This document shows, piece by piece, positions 53,514 to 64,000 of a DNA stretch of 64,000 nt (position 1 is its first letter; every line of letters starts with the position of its first letter). The notes below the pieces were generated by a model, which saw nothing but the letters and a program-made list of their open reading frames with translations, was not told the origin of the DNA and made no database searches. A program made the translations under genes and the position numbers. Source of the DNA: Escarpia spicata (taxonomy: Eukaryota; Annelida; Polychaeta; Sabellida; Siboglinidae); assembly GCA_963995525.1 (NCBI GenBank), contig OZ023207.1, forward strand, positions 3,688,105-3,752,104, read 5' to 3'.

Positions 53514-54350
53514 CACGCACGCACGCACGCACGCTTGCACGTATGCACATATACACGCCCGGACGCCCGGATGCACGCACACACGCACACACAGAGACAC
53601 ACACAGAGACACAAACACGAACACACGAACACACGAACACACGAACACACGAACACACGAACACACGAACACACGAACACACGAACACACGAACACACGA
53701 ACACGCGAACACACGAACACACGAACACACGAACACACGAACACACGAACACACGAACACACGAACACACGAACACACGAACACACGAACACACGAACAC
53801 ACGAACACACGAACACACAACAGATGTTTGTCTCTTTTTCAACACTAGATAACAAAGAAATATACATGTATGCGCCACTGTCACATACACCATTGTATGA
53901 AAGGCAACAATGCAAAACAAGTGTATTTTGAAATAGGCCAACTTAATAACATTTTAGTTTTATTTGGCTATATATATCATGCAAAGGACAACATAAATGC
54001 ATCAATACATATTCAGAGCAAGCATCCCAACGCCAATGGTATTGGTATTCAATACCTACACGTTTGAGACCTATTATTAACCACCAATACTAACTAAACA
54101 ATTGTTTTAATTATCATTACACTATATTTTCAATTGACACCGTATGGGTAAGAAACACATATATATAAACTGAAGAAATTACACATATTATATTTGAAGA
54201 AAACAAATAATGTGCACATAGGTCCCTGAACAGATGATACGCATGCGTAAAAGTATTAAAAAAAGTTTAAAACAACGGCTCGCAACATTTATTGAAAAGT
54301 CAAAATTATGATTCACGTTTAAGTTCTACATTTTGCAATCGCGCTACACA
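53100..54350 (+). repeat. Second copy of GPCR 3' flank with CA and GAACACAC arrays
   Basis: Collinear with 46345-47300. Within it, (CA)n at 53417-53507, an ACGC run at 53510-53535, and about 24 copies of an 8-bp unit CGAACACA at 53625-53820. The arrays have grown greatly relative to the short ACGC/CA tract in the sister copy. Confidence 0.85.
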
Positions 54351-54760
54351 AACTTCGTGAAGCTCTTCCAGTCATAATATGATATGCATAGTTCGCCTTT
54401 TGATTAAAATATATAATAGGTTATTTACACCTTCGTAGTTACCCATCCTCTCGATCGAAATAATGTATTTATTTTGAAATTTTGAAACATTTTGAAAGCA
54501 AGTATTTTATTAAACCAGTTGCCCATAACCCTTAATTTGAAGAAATAAAACTTCATAAATATGAACGTAAACGAACCAGAAATCGTGATGATTATATTTA
54601 CTTGCAGAGGGAGCTTTTTGTAAACACCTACGACACACAATAGCCAATGACGTTATAGAGTGGATGCTGTTAACTGGAGAGGTATTTGTTTATTACCTCA
54701 CTGTGTCGGTTGTTGTCGGCTGAACGTCAACATGCAGGAGTAGAACTATCGTCCTTATGG
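54351..54760. other. Duplicated spacer
   Basis: Copies 47790-48010 (AGAAATCGTGATGATT at its end), then unique sequence. No gene. Confidence 0.55.
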
Positions 54761-56270
54761 TACCCTGATGGCTGGCATGGGCAATATTCACAGCACGGTT
54801 CTGTAAAATCTCCGGGAGAACGATCTTTTCTCCTCGGAGAACTACTCAATCCAGTATAGACAATTCGTGTTTGACACGCAGGTACGCAGCGTATTTGTCA
54901 TCTAATTCGTTCCACCTTTTTGGAAAAATGCAGTCCAACACAAGTTGCAGTCCTTCGTCTCGTGCTGTTTCATTATTGAATTCTTCTCGGAAAATACTCC
55001 GATTTCCTTCATTTTAATAGCTCTGAATTGCGTTGATGATAAAGTGATTAGTCTGCAAACCTAGCTATGATTTGCTATCTTGTTTTTCTGGAGACGGAGT
55101 ATGTCGAGAAAGATCATATATGGATTCTTATTTCCTGGACGATATACCACTTCCATCTTGTAAGGCTGGAGACGCAGAAATATTCGATGAAGTCTCGCTG
55201 TTGGTAAATGTCCTCATGATGCACATGATGCACATGATGCACATGATGCACATGATGCACATGATGCACATGGTGCACATGATGCACATGATGCACATAA
55301 TGCACATGATGCACATGATGCACATGATGCACATGATGCACATGATGCACATGATGCACATGATGCACATGATGCACATGATGCACATGATGCACATGAT
55401 GCACATTATGCACATGATGCACATGATGCACATGATGCACATTATGCACATGATGCACATTATGCACATGATGCACATGATGCACATGATGCACATGATG
55501 CACATTATGCACATGATGCACATGATGCAGACAACCACAAACTCTTAAACTTCAAGGTAGTAATTGAAATGCTCACAACCACAGCATTTAACTAATGCCT
55601 CTCGTTCAGTCTGGCTGTACCTCAACTCCGCGTCTATTAGCGCTCGACTGCCATATCCAATTACGGAATTCTCTCCATTTATCTTCTTCTATGTAAGAAT
55701 CGCCCCTAGACCACGTGGGCTGGCATCCACCACGAGTTCGGTTGGTAGCTTCGTATCAAAATAACTCAAGCATTTTGCTTTGCACAATTCATTCTTTCAG
55801 CTCACTGAAAGCTTGTAGCTGATCCTCGCCCCTTTCCAATGGACAATTGTGTTTCGTGAACAGTCTCAACGGCACTGCCACAGTGCAGTGTTCTGGAATG
55901 AACTTGGATACATATTTGGCCATTTCTACAAAATTCTGCTACTGGCTTGCTTGCGAGATAACATACACTTTGTCGTCAACGGGGCTAACTCTATCTCCAT
56001 AGAACTGGTTTCTGCTCTTGAGAATTTCACATTTTTCTCTGTTTGCCGTGACTCAGGAACAAGCTCTACCTGATGATATTCTTTGTTGATGTCTATCTTC
56101 GGGAATATCTTTGACCCATTCATATCAGCAATCGGGTCCTCTAAGGTATTCATGGCAAACATTTCTCGCGGTTTTGACGGCTCGACTGCCGAGACATATT
56201 TGTAACTGGCCATTGTGTTTGTGCACCAATTCTAATGGACTCACCCATGACATGGGACCCTCTGAATCAT
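54760..56270 (-). mobile_element. Ty3/gypsy pol fragment, sister of 48300-49290
   Basis: Follows the same order as 48200-49290 with many differences. The RT start lies at 55926-56213 (KIFPKIDINKEYHQVELVPESR). RNase H remnants are interrupted by a 9-bp repeat array at 55214-55530. Confidence 0.8.
55214..55530. repeat. 9-bp array (CACATGATG)n inside gypsy
   Basis: About 35 copies of ATGATGCAC with occasional ATTATGCAC or ATGGTGCAC variants. The sister gypsy copy has a single CTCATGATGCCC at the same site (48612), so the array arose from a one-copy seed. All frames on both strands stay open. Confidence 0.95.
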
Positions 56271-56279
56271 CTAGATTTG

Positions 56280-56600
56280 TCAGTCTCTATCCTTTTAAAA
56301 GAATTAACAAGATTGCCACCCAGATAAATAACTAAAAAGCCTTTTGGCTTATCGATAATCCAACCCTTTTTATCTACGTGTATCCCAACCTTCTGAGGTA
56401 TGTATCGCATTGGTTAAACATATTCACGCTACTAGCACCCACACAATCAGCAGATAATTTGTTTAATTAGTTTAGAGTCCTTTGTGAAAATAAAAACTTC
56501 CTTATATAATATCTACACTGCTCCTTTACTAATGTAACTCCATATCCTGTAGTCCTTCTATCTTTCTTAACTGAAACAAAATATTTTTATAAATATTTTC
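56280..56600 (-). mobile_element. CR1 3'-end fragment
   Basis: Minus strand: short tail remnant AACAAGATTGCCACC (plus strand, 56307), the AAGCCTTTTGGCTTATCGAT UTR block, and a piece of the ORF end to about 56600. Confidence 0.75.
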
Positions 56601-56619
56601 AAAACCGTTTCCCATCTTC

Positions 56620-56690
56620 CCGCAGGAGGCACTACCTCCAGTACATTCCGCTAGGTGGCATTACATCCACTACATGCCGCCAGGAGGCAT
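56620..56690 (+). promoter_or_regulatory. Three tandem CTCF-like motifs
   Basis: CCGCAGGAGGCA (56620), CCGCTAGGTGGCA (56648) and CCGCCAGGAGGCA (56677), all on the plus strand and 28-29 bp apart. All fit the animal CTCF core CC-x-C-x-AG-G/A-x-GGC-A. The middle one equals the motif in both Polinton terminal repeats. Binding is inferred from sequence only. Confidence 0.4.
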
Positions 56691-57954
56691 GTCACGTGAC
56701 CACAATGGCAACCGCAATCTTAGAATTTCACCATGGGTGCCCATGCCCCGCCGTCATTGCTTATTACAAAACCCGATGTAACTAGCATCGCAGTACATCT
56801 CATCTTTCGATATGACATCACATGGCAGGTACACATTAAAAGTAATGATGGCACGCTTTGAGTAGTTATGTTAACTGCACATATTCTATTATAGTTCATG
56901 ATGACTGGGGAAACAGTACATTTTAAGGAACTTTTCGATAAAATTAACGGAACATCCACCGTAGCCTCTGCCTCTTAAAACACACATTATTATCTATTTC
57001 AGAGACATTATGAGATCAAATGCTAACATTGTTATCATATCATATGTTTTAATCCTATGAAATTGAGATACCCTTAACCAGTGTTCCTGAGGTAAAACAA
57101 AATATTGTAAAAAATAATTAAATCAGGTCCTAACACGCGATGCGTGCTTTTAAAGCGAAATTTATTAATGCTAACGCAAAACGAAAAAACGAAATAATGC
57201 GCCCTGTTCCCGTTATGTCTGGCATTCGACGTCTTGAAAACGATGAAGCGTAATTGACGATTTTGTGGGGTACGACATGTGTATAATGGGCTTTTATTAA
57301 CGGCGAATGTCCCAATAAGTGCTTCAAACAAGATATAGAAAGAGTATCGCCATCTAGTGAGTATAGGACAACCAAGTGCTAACACAGTAGTGCCATCTTG
57401 CGGGAAATCATTTTTTAGTATTTGTGATGTTTGAAAACGACATTCGGATGACCGTCGTGCATTCGCGCTGTGTGGACTTCTGACTTAAGGAACACCTGGT
57501 TAATAGTTAAAACCGTTGTATTGCTCGCATACCCATGCAAATAACGAACATCGAACATATCTTCTAATTTCAAATTCGTTTAGCGTACAAAAGGCAAACC
57601 AACTAGTATTCATTAAAACATGGTGGCTCGTTTGTTAGTTAGTGATAATAAACATTTTACACTCTACTAACTTATTTAACACTGGATCCAGAACCAATTA
57701 AAGTAATTCTCGTGAGTGGCCCTACCAACTGAAAATGCAGTTTTAATGACACAACTGGTTGTTAAAAAAACTGATGTAAAGCTAGACTACCAATCCCTGG
57801 TTAGCATAGGTGCATTTTCACACATGTGGTCGTCATACAAATATAATAATGATTTACCCATGACTTTAATTGTCGTTTAACTTAGCCTGATGTAAATAAA
57901 CACGGGTACTCGGGTCTGTGTTCTATGCTTTATTAAACATATTACAGTTGAATT
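56691..57954. other. Unannotated AT-rich sequence
   Basis: No gene or recognised repeat. The start of a block ATCAG(G)TCCTAACACGCGAT occurs at 57123 and again at 58468, so a small interspersed element may be present. Confidence 0.45.
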
Positions 57955-58043
<89 letters not shown>

Positions 58044-58045
58044 GC

Positions 58046-58121
<76 letters not shown>
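57955..58121. repeat. (TG)n microsatellite
   Basis: About 80 TG dinucleotides with a few interruptions (TATG, GCGTGTGCGTATG). Confidence 0.97.
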
Positions 58122-58189
58122 TAGAAGCACAATACACACACATACGCTCGCATGCATGCACACCCACGCACGCACACAACGCAAACGGA

Positions 58190-58345
58190 GATAGTGCCCG
58201 TATTCTCGAAGAAACATATTTCCTACGTAAGAAGTCACGCAAAATATGGCGGATAATTACTTAGTTGCGCGAAATTTCGCAAGTTGGTATTCTCGAAACG
58301 TTTGCCAATTTTCGCAACTAAGAAATTCGCAACTTGCGTACGGAA
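58190..58345. repeat. MITE-like stretch, CCCGTATTCTCGAA type
   Basis: TGCCCGTATTCTCGAAGAAA is followed by two internal inverted pieces (TTAGTTGCGCGAAATTTCGC and TTTTCGCAACTAAGAAATTC). A related start, GGGCCCGTATTCACGAA, occurs at 63152. Such ends are common in PIF/Harbinger-type elements of marine animals; no transposase is seen. Confidence 0.4.
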
Positions 58346-58467
58346 ATCTCGTCAGATTTTGCTTGCGTTGCAACAGCCACGGTCACTGATATTTTAGTAG
58401 TAATATTAATGATCTGCAATGGTGATGAATAACAGATGCGTGATGAACCATGATTATTGCGTATTTC

Positions 58468-59370
58468 AGATCCTAACACGCGATCCGTCTTTTCAGTTTA
58501 CCACGTGTTTTGGAGACTGGAGACCCCTGTGTTTTGGTCCGTGTATATATCAAAAGAACAAATACAAAAAATGGAGGTAGAACTTAGGGAAACCTGGTTG
58601 GTATGGGATGTGATCGGGATCGGAGAATTCAGAAGAAGAGAGGGATGCTTCATTACCTTAAAAAGCGGCCACCTTCAGTACCATTCCACGGCGACCAACG
58701 GCCAAGTAGAAGTAGGTTTTCTCATATACAAGAAATGGAAAGACAATAGCGAGGTTTAAAAGCATCAGCCCCAGAGTTGCAGAACTTGTTTTATGCATAA
58801 CAAAACCCTACAAACAAAATACAGTACAAGTTTATGCACCAACAACATGATATATATATATATATATCAGAAGAAAACACAAACAACTTCTACAACAAGG
58901 TGGATGAGACCTTACAAAAGCCAACCCACTACACGAGAGTGATGTGAGAATTGTATGCGCAAGTAGGGAAACGAACAAACATTTCGAAAACGGCAACAGG
59001 TAAAATTGGATTAGGTGTGAGAAACGAAAGAGGTGACACCTTGGTAGAATGGGCAACATCAAGAAAATACAAAATCATGAATACCATGTTTCAGAAGAAA
59101 GCAGAGAGGAGATGGACGTGGAAAAGCCTAAGTTGAGAAACAAAGAACGAAATAAATTGACTACATCCTCACAAACAGGCCATATATGGTCACTATGTAA
59201 CTTTCATCAACCAAGTCGGAAATGGACACAGAATGGCACTAAGCAACACCAAACTGAACGTAAAGGCTGAAAGGAAGAAATTTATAAACAAAAGCCCACC
59301 AAGTATTGATAGATCAAAATCAAGAGAGGAGTACAACAGGGTGACTACTCCGAACAGACTGAAAAAGAAC
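58468..59370 (+). mobile_element. LINE endonuclease fragment (craniofacial-development-protein-2-like)
   Basis: The plus-strand frame to 58759 and its continuation read KKWKDNSEV..., SISPRVAELVLCITK, QVYAPTT, then after a (TA)n insertion NNFYNKVDETL, AQVGKRTN, NERGDTLVEWATSRKYKIMN and ERRWTWKS. This is the APE-type endonuclease of a LINE often mis-annotated as craniofacial development protein 2. The GDFN box is lost and several stops occur. Confidence 0.7.
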
Positions 59371-60190
59371 TAATGAAGGTATGAACGCAGAGCATACTGT
59401 ATTTTATGCAATGACCAGGACAGGCCTAGTGCGGGTAGTGAGGTAACTGGCTGAGGCGATAATTACTTCCAGCTGTTTGGCTTAATAAAACCGCCCAGCG
59501 CCTTCAGCCAATCATGACATGCCAGGATTAGGCCCCAGCGTACGATTTGGATTAGCTGTTAAGCCGCCACTTGCGCGTTAGGTATCTGTGTCTCATGTTG
59601 TGTATATCATGATACTTCTAAATCCGCCCTCCTCCCCACCTTTTTGCCTAGGCACGTTTAGTTAAACAACTATTGTACACCGTTGGTAGAAAAAGAAGTT
59701 GGAAAATGTCGCAACGCTTTCCCAAATTTCGGAGTGAACACAGGGCATATCCCAAATTCTTGAATGTGTTGGGTTTTGGTGCGTCGACAGGCTTTTTGTT
59801 TTACAAACGGTATATATATATTTCCTTATGTTTATACAGGATAGGCGGAATGGCCCCACCTTTTTGTAATTGCATGTGTCTATTGGTGGTGGAATGTTTG
59901 TATTGTTTGCTTAGGTTTATATTCATAGTGGTTTTATACCTCTATAGCGACAAACAATGTATGTCTGTATATTGTCGTCATGTTGTAGGAATGTGTGCCT
60001 GAGAAACTTTGATGGGGCTGTACAAGGGTTCAGTTTCCCATCTGGTTTGCATGTTAGACATCACATTCCTACTATCTTTATGCCCAAAAGTGGCTGCATT
60101 AGAAGCAATCCACTTTCCTATAAAAAACGTCATCCTTTGGCCAATTTCAATTCTCAAACTACAATGGGCTTGTGTTGGTTATTACATAAA
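59371..60190. other. Unannotated sequence
   Basis: Short open frames only (for example 59673-60002). No domain is recognised and no repeat seen. Confidence 0.45.
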
Positions 60191-60194
60191 ATAA

Positions 60195-60490
60195 ATTATA
60201 CTGTTGCCCAAGGAATTACACATCATTATCCTATTTGCAGCACATCAATATGAAGAGAACAGATACTTGTCATTTCCTACAGCGGCTGTGAATACGTCTA
60301 TAACAAGACGAACAGTTAGAATTATATACCCCAAACATATAAAGAGCACATTTCTTCCAGAGCGAATCGATTCCATTGTCAGTACGGGCAGTTTTTCCGT
60401 CGATCTAGTTCACTTGCGAGGTGAATGATAGTGTGTATGAACAATCACCCAGAATATCCTTCAGTGGGGTATAACATAATTCTCGTGCAA
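60195..60490 (-). pseudogene. Highly decayed GPCR relic (TM5/IL3-TM7)
   Basis: Plus-strand landmarks line up in order and spacing with the split GPCR (21955-22245): ATTACACATCATTATCC, GTGAATACGTCTATAA, CTTCCAGAGCGAATCGATT, GAGTTCACTTGCG-like TAGTTCACTTGCGAGG and AGAATATCCTT. The coding frame is lost. It shows the receptor family was once more widely copied here. Confidence 0.7.
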
Positions 60491-61150
60491 TGTACGTCAA
60501 GTGGTGTGGGCTGTGTCGTAATCTCCGACTGTGTCAGAAGTCTGTGGTTGACAGACTTCTCATCGATATGCACCAGATACTTATATCTTCCGCAATATCT
60601 ACTTCAATAACAGTCGCCCGTGGGTTGTCAATTAACGAAGTAAAAACAGAGAAAGTTACTTATAGTGATTGGACACTATATTACAACCCAGTGTGTATGG
60701 AATGTTAATTGATGACAACATTTATAAATGCATTCCTCATTCATAAAGTGGCTCTTAGGACAGCGACTACATTTAGTTTTAGTAGGAGTCTTCCTTCCCT
60801 TACGATGACATAATATTTTATTTTTCTACAGTACAGTATATATTTACCCCATTTGTTATCATGTCTACTCGATTACAATATAGTGTTTTTTGTGTCTGTA
60901 ATAATAATTATGGTGTTTTGTGGATTTTGGGACACACAAATGTATCCTCTTATCATTTCAGTGTCTCCGTAACAAGAACACTGATTTTGGCCTTTCAATT
61001 GAGCTTTAAATGACCTTGTATGAAGGTAAATAAAAAAATCGGAAAATCGGAAAAACATTGTTCAGCCACTAAATATTTAGTGTACGTATTCGTACGGGGC
61101 GTCCTTTGCATTAACTAATGACGCTTCTAGGATATTCCATACAATTAAAG
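60491..61150. other. Unannotated sequence
   Basis: AT-rich, no gene or clear repeat. Confidence 0.45.
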
Positions 61151-63100
61151 TGCGGAGAAAAAATTAGTTTCTATATTCTTCAGTGTTGGCTCTGATGTGT
61201 TTATGTTTGTAAGGGTGATTTGAGCGTGTCGGTCTGTGTGCAGATACTAAAATGTGCCTGGACGGGACAGCAATTTCATTGTGAACGATTTTGAACATTT
61301 GTAATAATCGGAGGTTCATTCTCCTCTCCTCTAGATTTGACCTACATAAATCATTTATCATATTTATTACGCTGCTATTTTAATTGTAGTGGCCGTTTGT
61401 ATTTTTTCGAGTGTGTTTATATCTTTTTGTAAGTGTGGGTCCCATATTGTGCAGCCGTATTCTAGAAAGGGGCGAACAAGGGTAGTATATGCTCTTTCTT
61501 TTAGGACCTGCGGACACGATTTAAGATTTCTCCTTAAGAATGATAAAATGACATTGGCTTTGTTGCAAGTTTGGGAGATATGTGTTGACCAGGATAAGTT
61601 GTCTGCTATCATTACCCCATGGTATTTCCCTATTTCAACTTGTTTTAGTATATGATTGCCACGTGAGTATGATCTGGAAAATGTATTTGAATTTGGAGTT
61701 CTTGCGTTTCGCATTACATTGCACTTTGTTGCATTAAAGTGCATACCCCAATCTTCCCCATTTATTGAAAGCGTTTAAGTCGGTTTGAAAGGCTAACTGG
61801 TCCGTCTGTGAATGGACGGGTCTGTATAACAGACAATCGTTTGCAAACAGGCGGACATTGGAAGACACTTGCATGGGTAGGCCATTTATATATAATAAAA
61901 TAGCAGAGGGGCTAAAACAGTACCCTGAGACACGCCTGACTCGACATTAACATTATCCGACAAAACTCCCTTCTACAAGGACTCTCTTGGTACGCTGTTT
62001 AAGAAAGTTAGCTATCCAGCGATGTGTGTTACCATTTATGCCATAATGACTGAGTTTACAAAGACGTTTGTTTTGAAGGGTAGAGTGTCGAAAGCTTTAG
62101 GTAAATCTGGGATAGCAAGGTCCACTTGGATCTTACTATCTTACTATACTTTTTGCAGATTTTGAAGAGTTGTTAGTAGCTGTGACTCGCATGAGTGCTG
62201 TTTTCTAAAACCATGTTGAATAGGAGTTAAACTGTCATTCTCATCAATATGTTTACGGACATGTGAGCAGATGATATGTTCAAATAGTTTACACGCTACA
62301 CATGTTAATTATATAGGCCTGTAGTTGGACGCATCGTGGACATTGCCTTTCTTATGTATCGGCATAACATCTGTCTTTCTCCAGTCTAATGGTATTTCCC
62401 CTGTTTAGTGACTGGTTAAAGAGGAGTGTGGAAATTGGGACAAGCTCAGTTGCAAGTTCCTTCAACACACGACAGGGAATGTTATCTGGACCGGACGCTT
62501 TAGAGGGGCTAATGTCCGACAGTAGCTTCTTGATACCAAAGTGTCAGCATGTAATGTACTTATGGATGGGAAGCTTTAGCCTTGGATATTGGGCATGGCT
62601 TTGCCGTCATCTTTAGTGAAGACAGATTGGAACTGCCTATTTAGAATGTATGCTTTCGTTGTACTGTCAGTGTGAGCAACGCTAGACTCCCTCACGAGAG
62701 GTATTCCAAAGTTTTCTTGTCTCTGGGATTTTATATACCGCCATAAAGGTCTGGTGTTATTTTCCTTTATACTGGTTGATAGTTTGTCGTTGATGTAATT
62801 CCAGTGTGCCTTTCTTATCTCTTGGGCAACAAGTCTTTCACAGTCTTCGAATTTTGCCCAGTCCTGATGGTTTTTGGTCTTACGTGCGCGTTGATTTAAT
62901 TTTTGTGTTCTGCACATTCGCTTGAGAGCAGGTGTCAGCCAAGGGAGATGACATCTGACAGATGACATCATACTTGGGACAAACGTAGTAATGATTGTAG
63001 AAATGTGGGTTTTAATGCCATTCCAGTTTTCATTTGACATTCCAGTTTTCCTTTGTTGTACTTGTAGACTAGTAAATACGCTGTTCAACACTAGTCGTTG
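61150..63100 (-). mobile_element. Jockey/CR1-type LINE relic
   Basis: Minus strand. 62576-63091 encodes the region between endonuclease and RT (SVRCHLPWLTPALKRMCR, RKAHWNYINDKLS, NTRPLWRYIKSQR). The RT middle is decayed (61745-62575). 61367-61744 and 61164-61361 encode the RT C-terminus (LSWSTHISQTCNKAN, LVRPFLEYGCTIWDP, NLEERRMNLRLLQMFKI). A different family from the 11399-12640 CR1. Confidence 0.8.
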
Positions 63101-64000
63101 TCTATGTCCGTTCCCCTCACAGTCATATGTTTACGAACACAAAATGCCGGGGCCCGTATTCACGAACGACTTACGAATTTCTTTGCGCCATTTTTACATT
63201 AAAACGACGTAAAACAGTGATTTTTTCGCACGTGCTATTCTCGAAATATTTAGGTATGGATATTCGCAAATATTTCATCGTAAATTTACCAATGCAAGAG
63301 GTTTTTCGTAACTGTCGTGGTAGTGCGTTCAGATGAAGATCTCCTTGTTATTTGGTGTTAAAACGTCGGCAAAATGAATTAGTAAATTGTATGTGATTCA
63401 ATGACACTGATGCGTGCTTGAGATTTTATATTGACCGCTGTAATTGCACAAAGACCATGATTGAAAGCGGATCGCGCGCCTACGCAGGTAGTCAAATTGC
63501 TAGTCATGGCATGTCCGAGTTTCAATGTGTCCTTCAGGCATTGCGAAGAAAAGAAATGCACACCCACGTATAGGCTTGCAGAAGATGATGTTAATGGAAT
63601 CAAATGTTGATGTCATTGCAGCACCATCACATGGAGCAGCACCTGCTACGCATGATTCACACATTGTTTGGCAACTTCAGATCTTTTTTCTGCAGCTAAA
63701 CGTCATCTTGGTACTGCAGCATGCACAGCTATTATCTGCCAATTTTTTATTTCCAAATGCAGCAGTCTCCAAACGATAAAGTTTCTTTCTGAAAACTCAC
63801 ATCAACACGTCATTAATATGTTGTTTTATTTGTAAATACAACCATATTGGATACGGTGTTTTACTGTGCTAATTGTGAAACATATGACATAATAATAAAT
63901 GTAGACATGTGATAAATATATATACTGTTTAGTGTCTACTTGATACATAGGCAAAGAAGAAGAAGAAGAATTTGTTTTACTTGACCCATACATTTCAAGT
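63101..64000. other. Unannotated sequence with Harbinger-like end
   Basis: GGGCCCGTATTCACGAACGA at 63152 resembles the start at 58190, with CTATTCTCGAAATATTT about 80 bp later. Short open frames at 63379-63779 on both strands have no recognised domain. A (GAA)n-like run lies at 63957-63970. Confidence 0.4.

Noticed and set aside
53362..53941. Long THEHTN / VFVCSC and HTHTHT / CVCVCV ORFs
   Set aside because: Translations of CA and 8-bp repeats in all frames; the same holds for 57877-58264, 27241-27489 and 55072-55548.
58468..59370. Host craniofacial development protein 2 gene
   Set aside because: The match is to the LINE endonuclease that is commonly mis-named so; frame is broken and no exons surround it.

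Overview
The window is animal nuclear DNA, most likely from a marine invertebrate whose phylum I cannot fix. The evidence is GT-AG spliced exons of a DUF229-family gene, intronless rhodopsin-class GPCR genes, many CR1/L2-like non-LTR and Ty3/gypsy relics, a tRNA-derived SINE, several satellites and long CA/TG microsatellites in AT-rich DNA. I see no bacterial genes.

Layout. 1-720: CR1 3' fragment. 726-7252: last recognisable exons of a plus-strand DUF229 gene, its large intron filled with repeats and an L2-like retroelement. 7.3-21.3 kb: no recognised host gene; a SINE, a 108-bp satellite, a CR1 copy, a 42-bp minisatellite, a 36-bp acidic coding-like minisatellite, a LINE RT fragment and a 69-bp satellite. 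21.85-39.47 kb: a minus-strand GPCR gene split in two by a 16.7-kb Polinton/Maverick (adintovirus-like) element. 39.5-57 kb: an inverted and tandem duplicated GPCR region holding one intact GPCR (45400-46344), several GPCR relics, and repeated gypsy/CR1 composites. 57-64 kb: long TG repeat, LINE fragments, one GPCR relic.

The Polinton (22414-39081) has 302-bp terminal inverted repeats starting AG, and a 6-bp target duplication (GACGTA/GACCTA) inside a GPCR codon pair. The intact paralogue at 45.4 kb shows what the unoccupied site looks like. Plus-strand genes on the left: an RPA1-like ssDNA-binding protein, an unrecognised PPxY protein, and protein-primed DNA polymerase B. Minus-strand genes from the right: NADAR-domain protein, packaging ATPase, two conserved Polinton proteins of unknown role, a small membrane protein, integrase, a membrane protein, minor capsid (penton-like), pX/core-like protein, major capsid protein and adenain-like protease. 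The two sets converge at about 31.75 kb. Together they would supply replication (PolB, RPA-like), integration, and a double-jelly-roll virion with its packaging motor and maturation protease. The copy is decayed: PolB, MCP, RPA-like, minor capsid, pX-like and NADAR genes carry stops or frameshifts and the integrase has lost most of its catalytic core. The protease, ATPase and some small genes remain open.

The most unusual points are the NADAR and RPA-like genes as Polinton cargo, near-zero spacing and overlaps across ten minus-strand genes, inward-facing promoter-like palindrome/TATA units at both ends, and CTCF-like motifs in both terminal repeats. All identifications rest on motif reading by eye; no database search was run.
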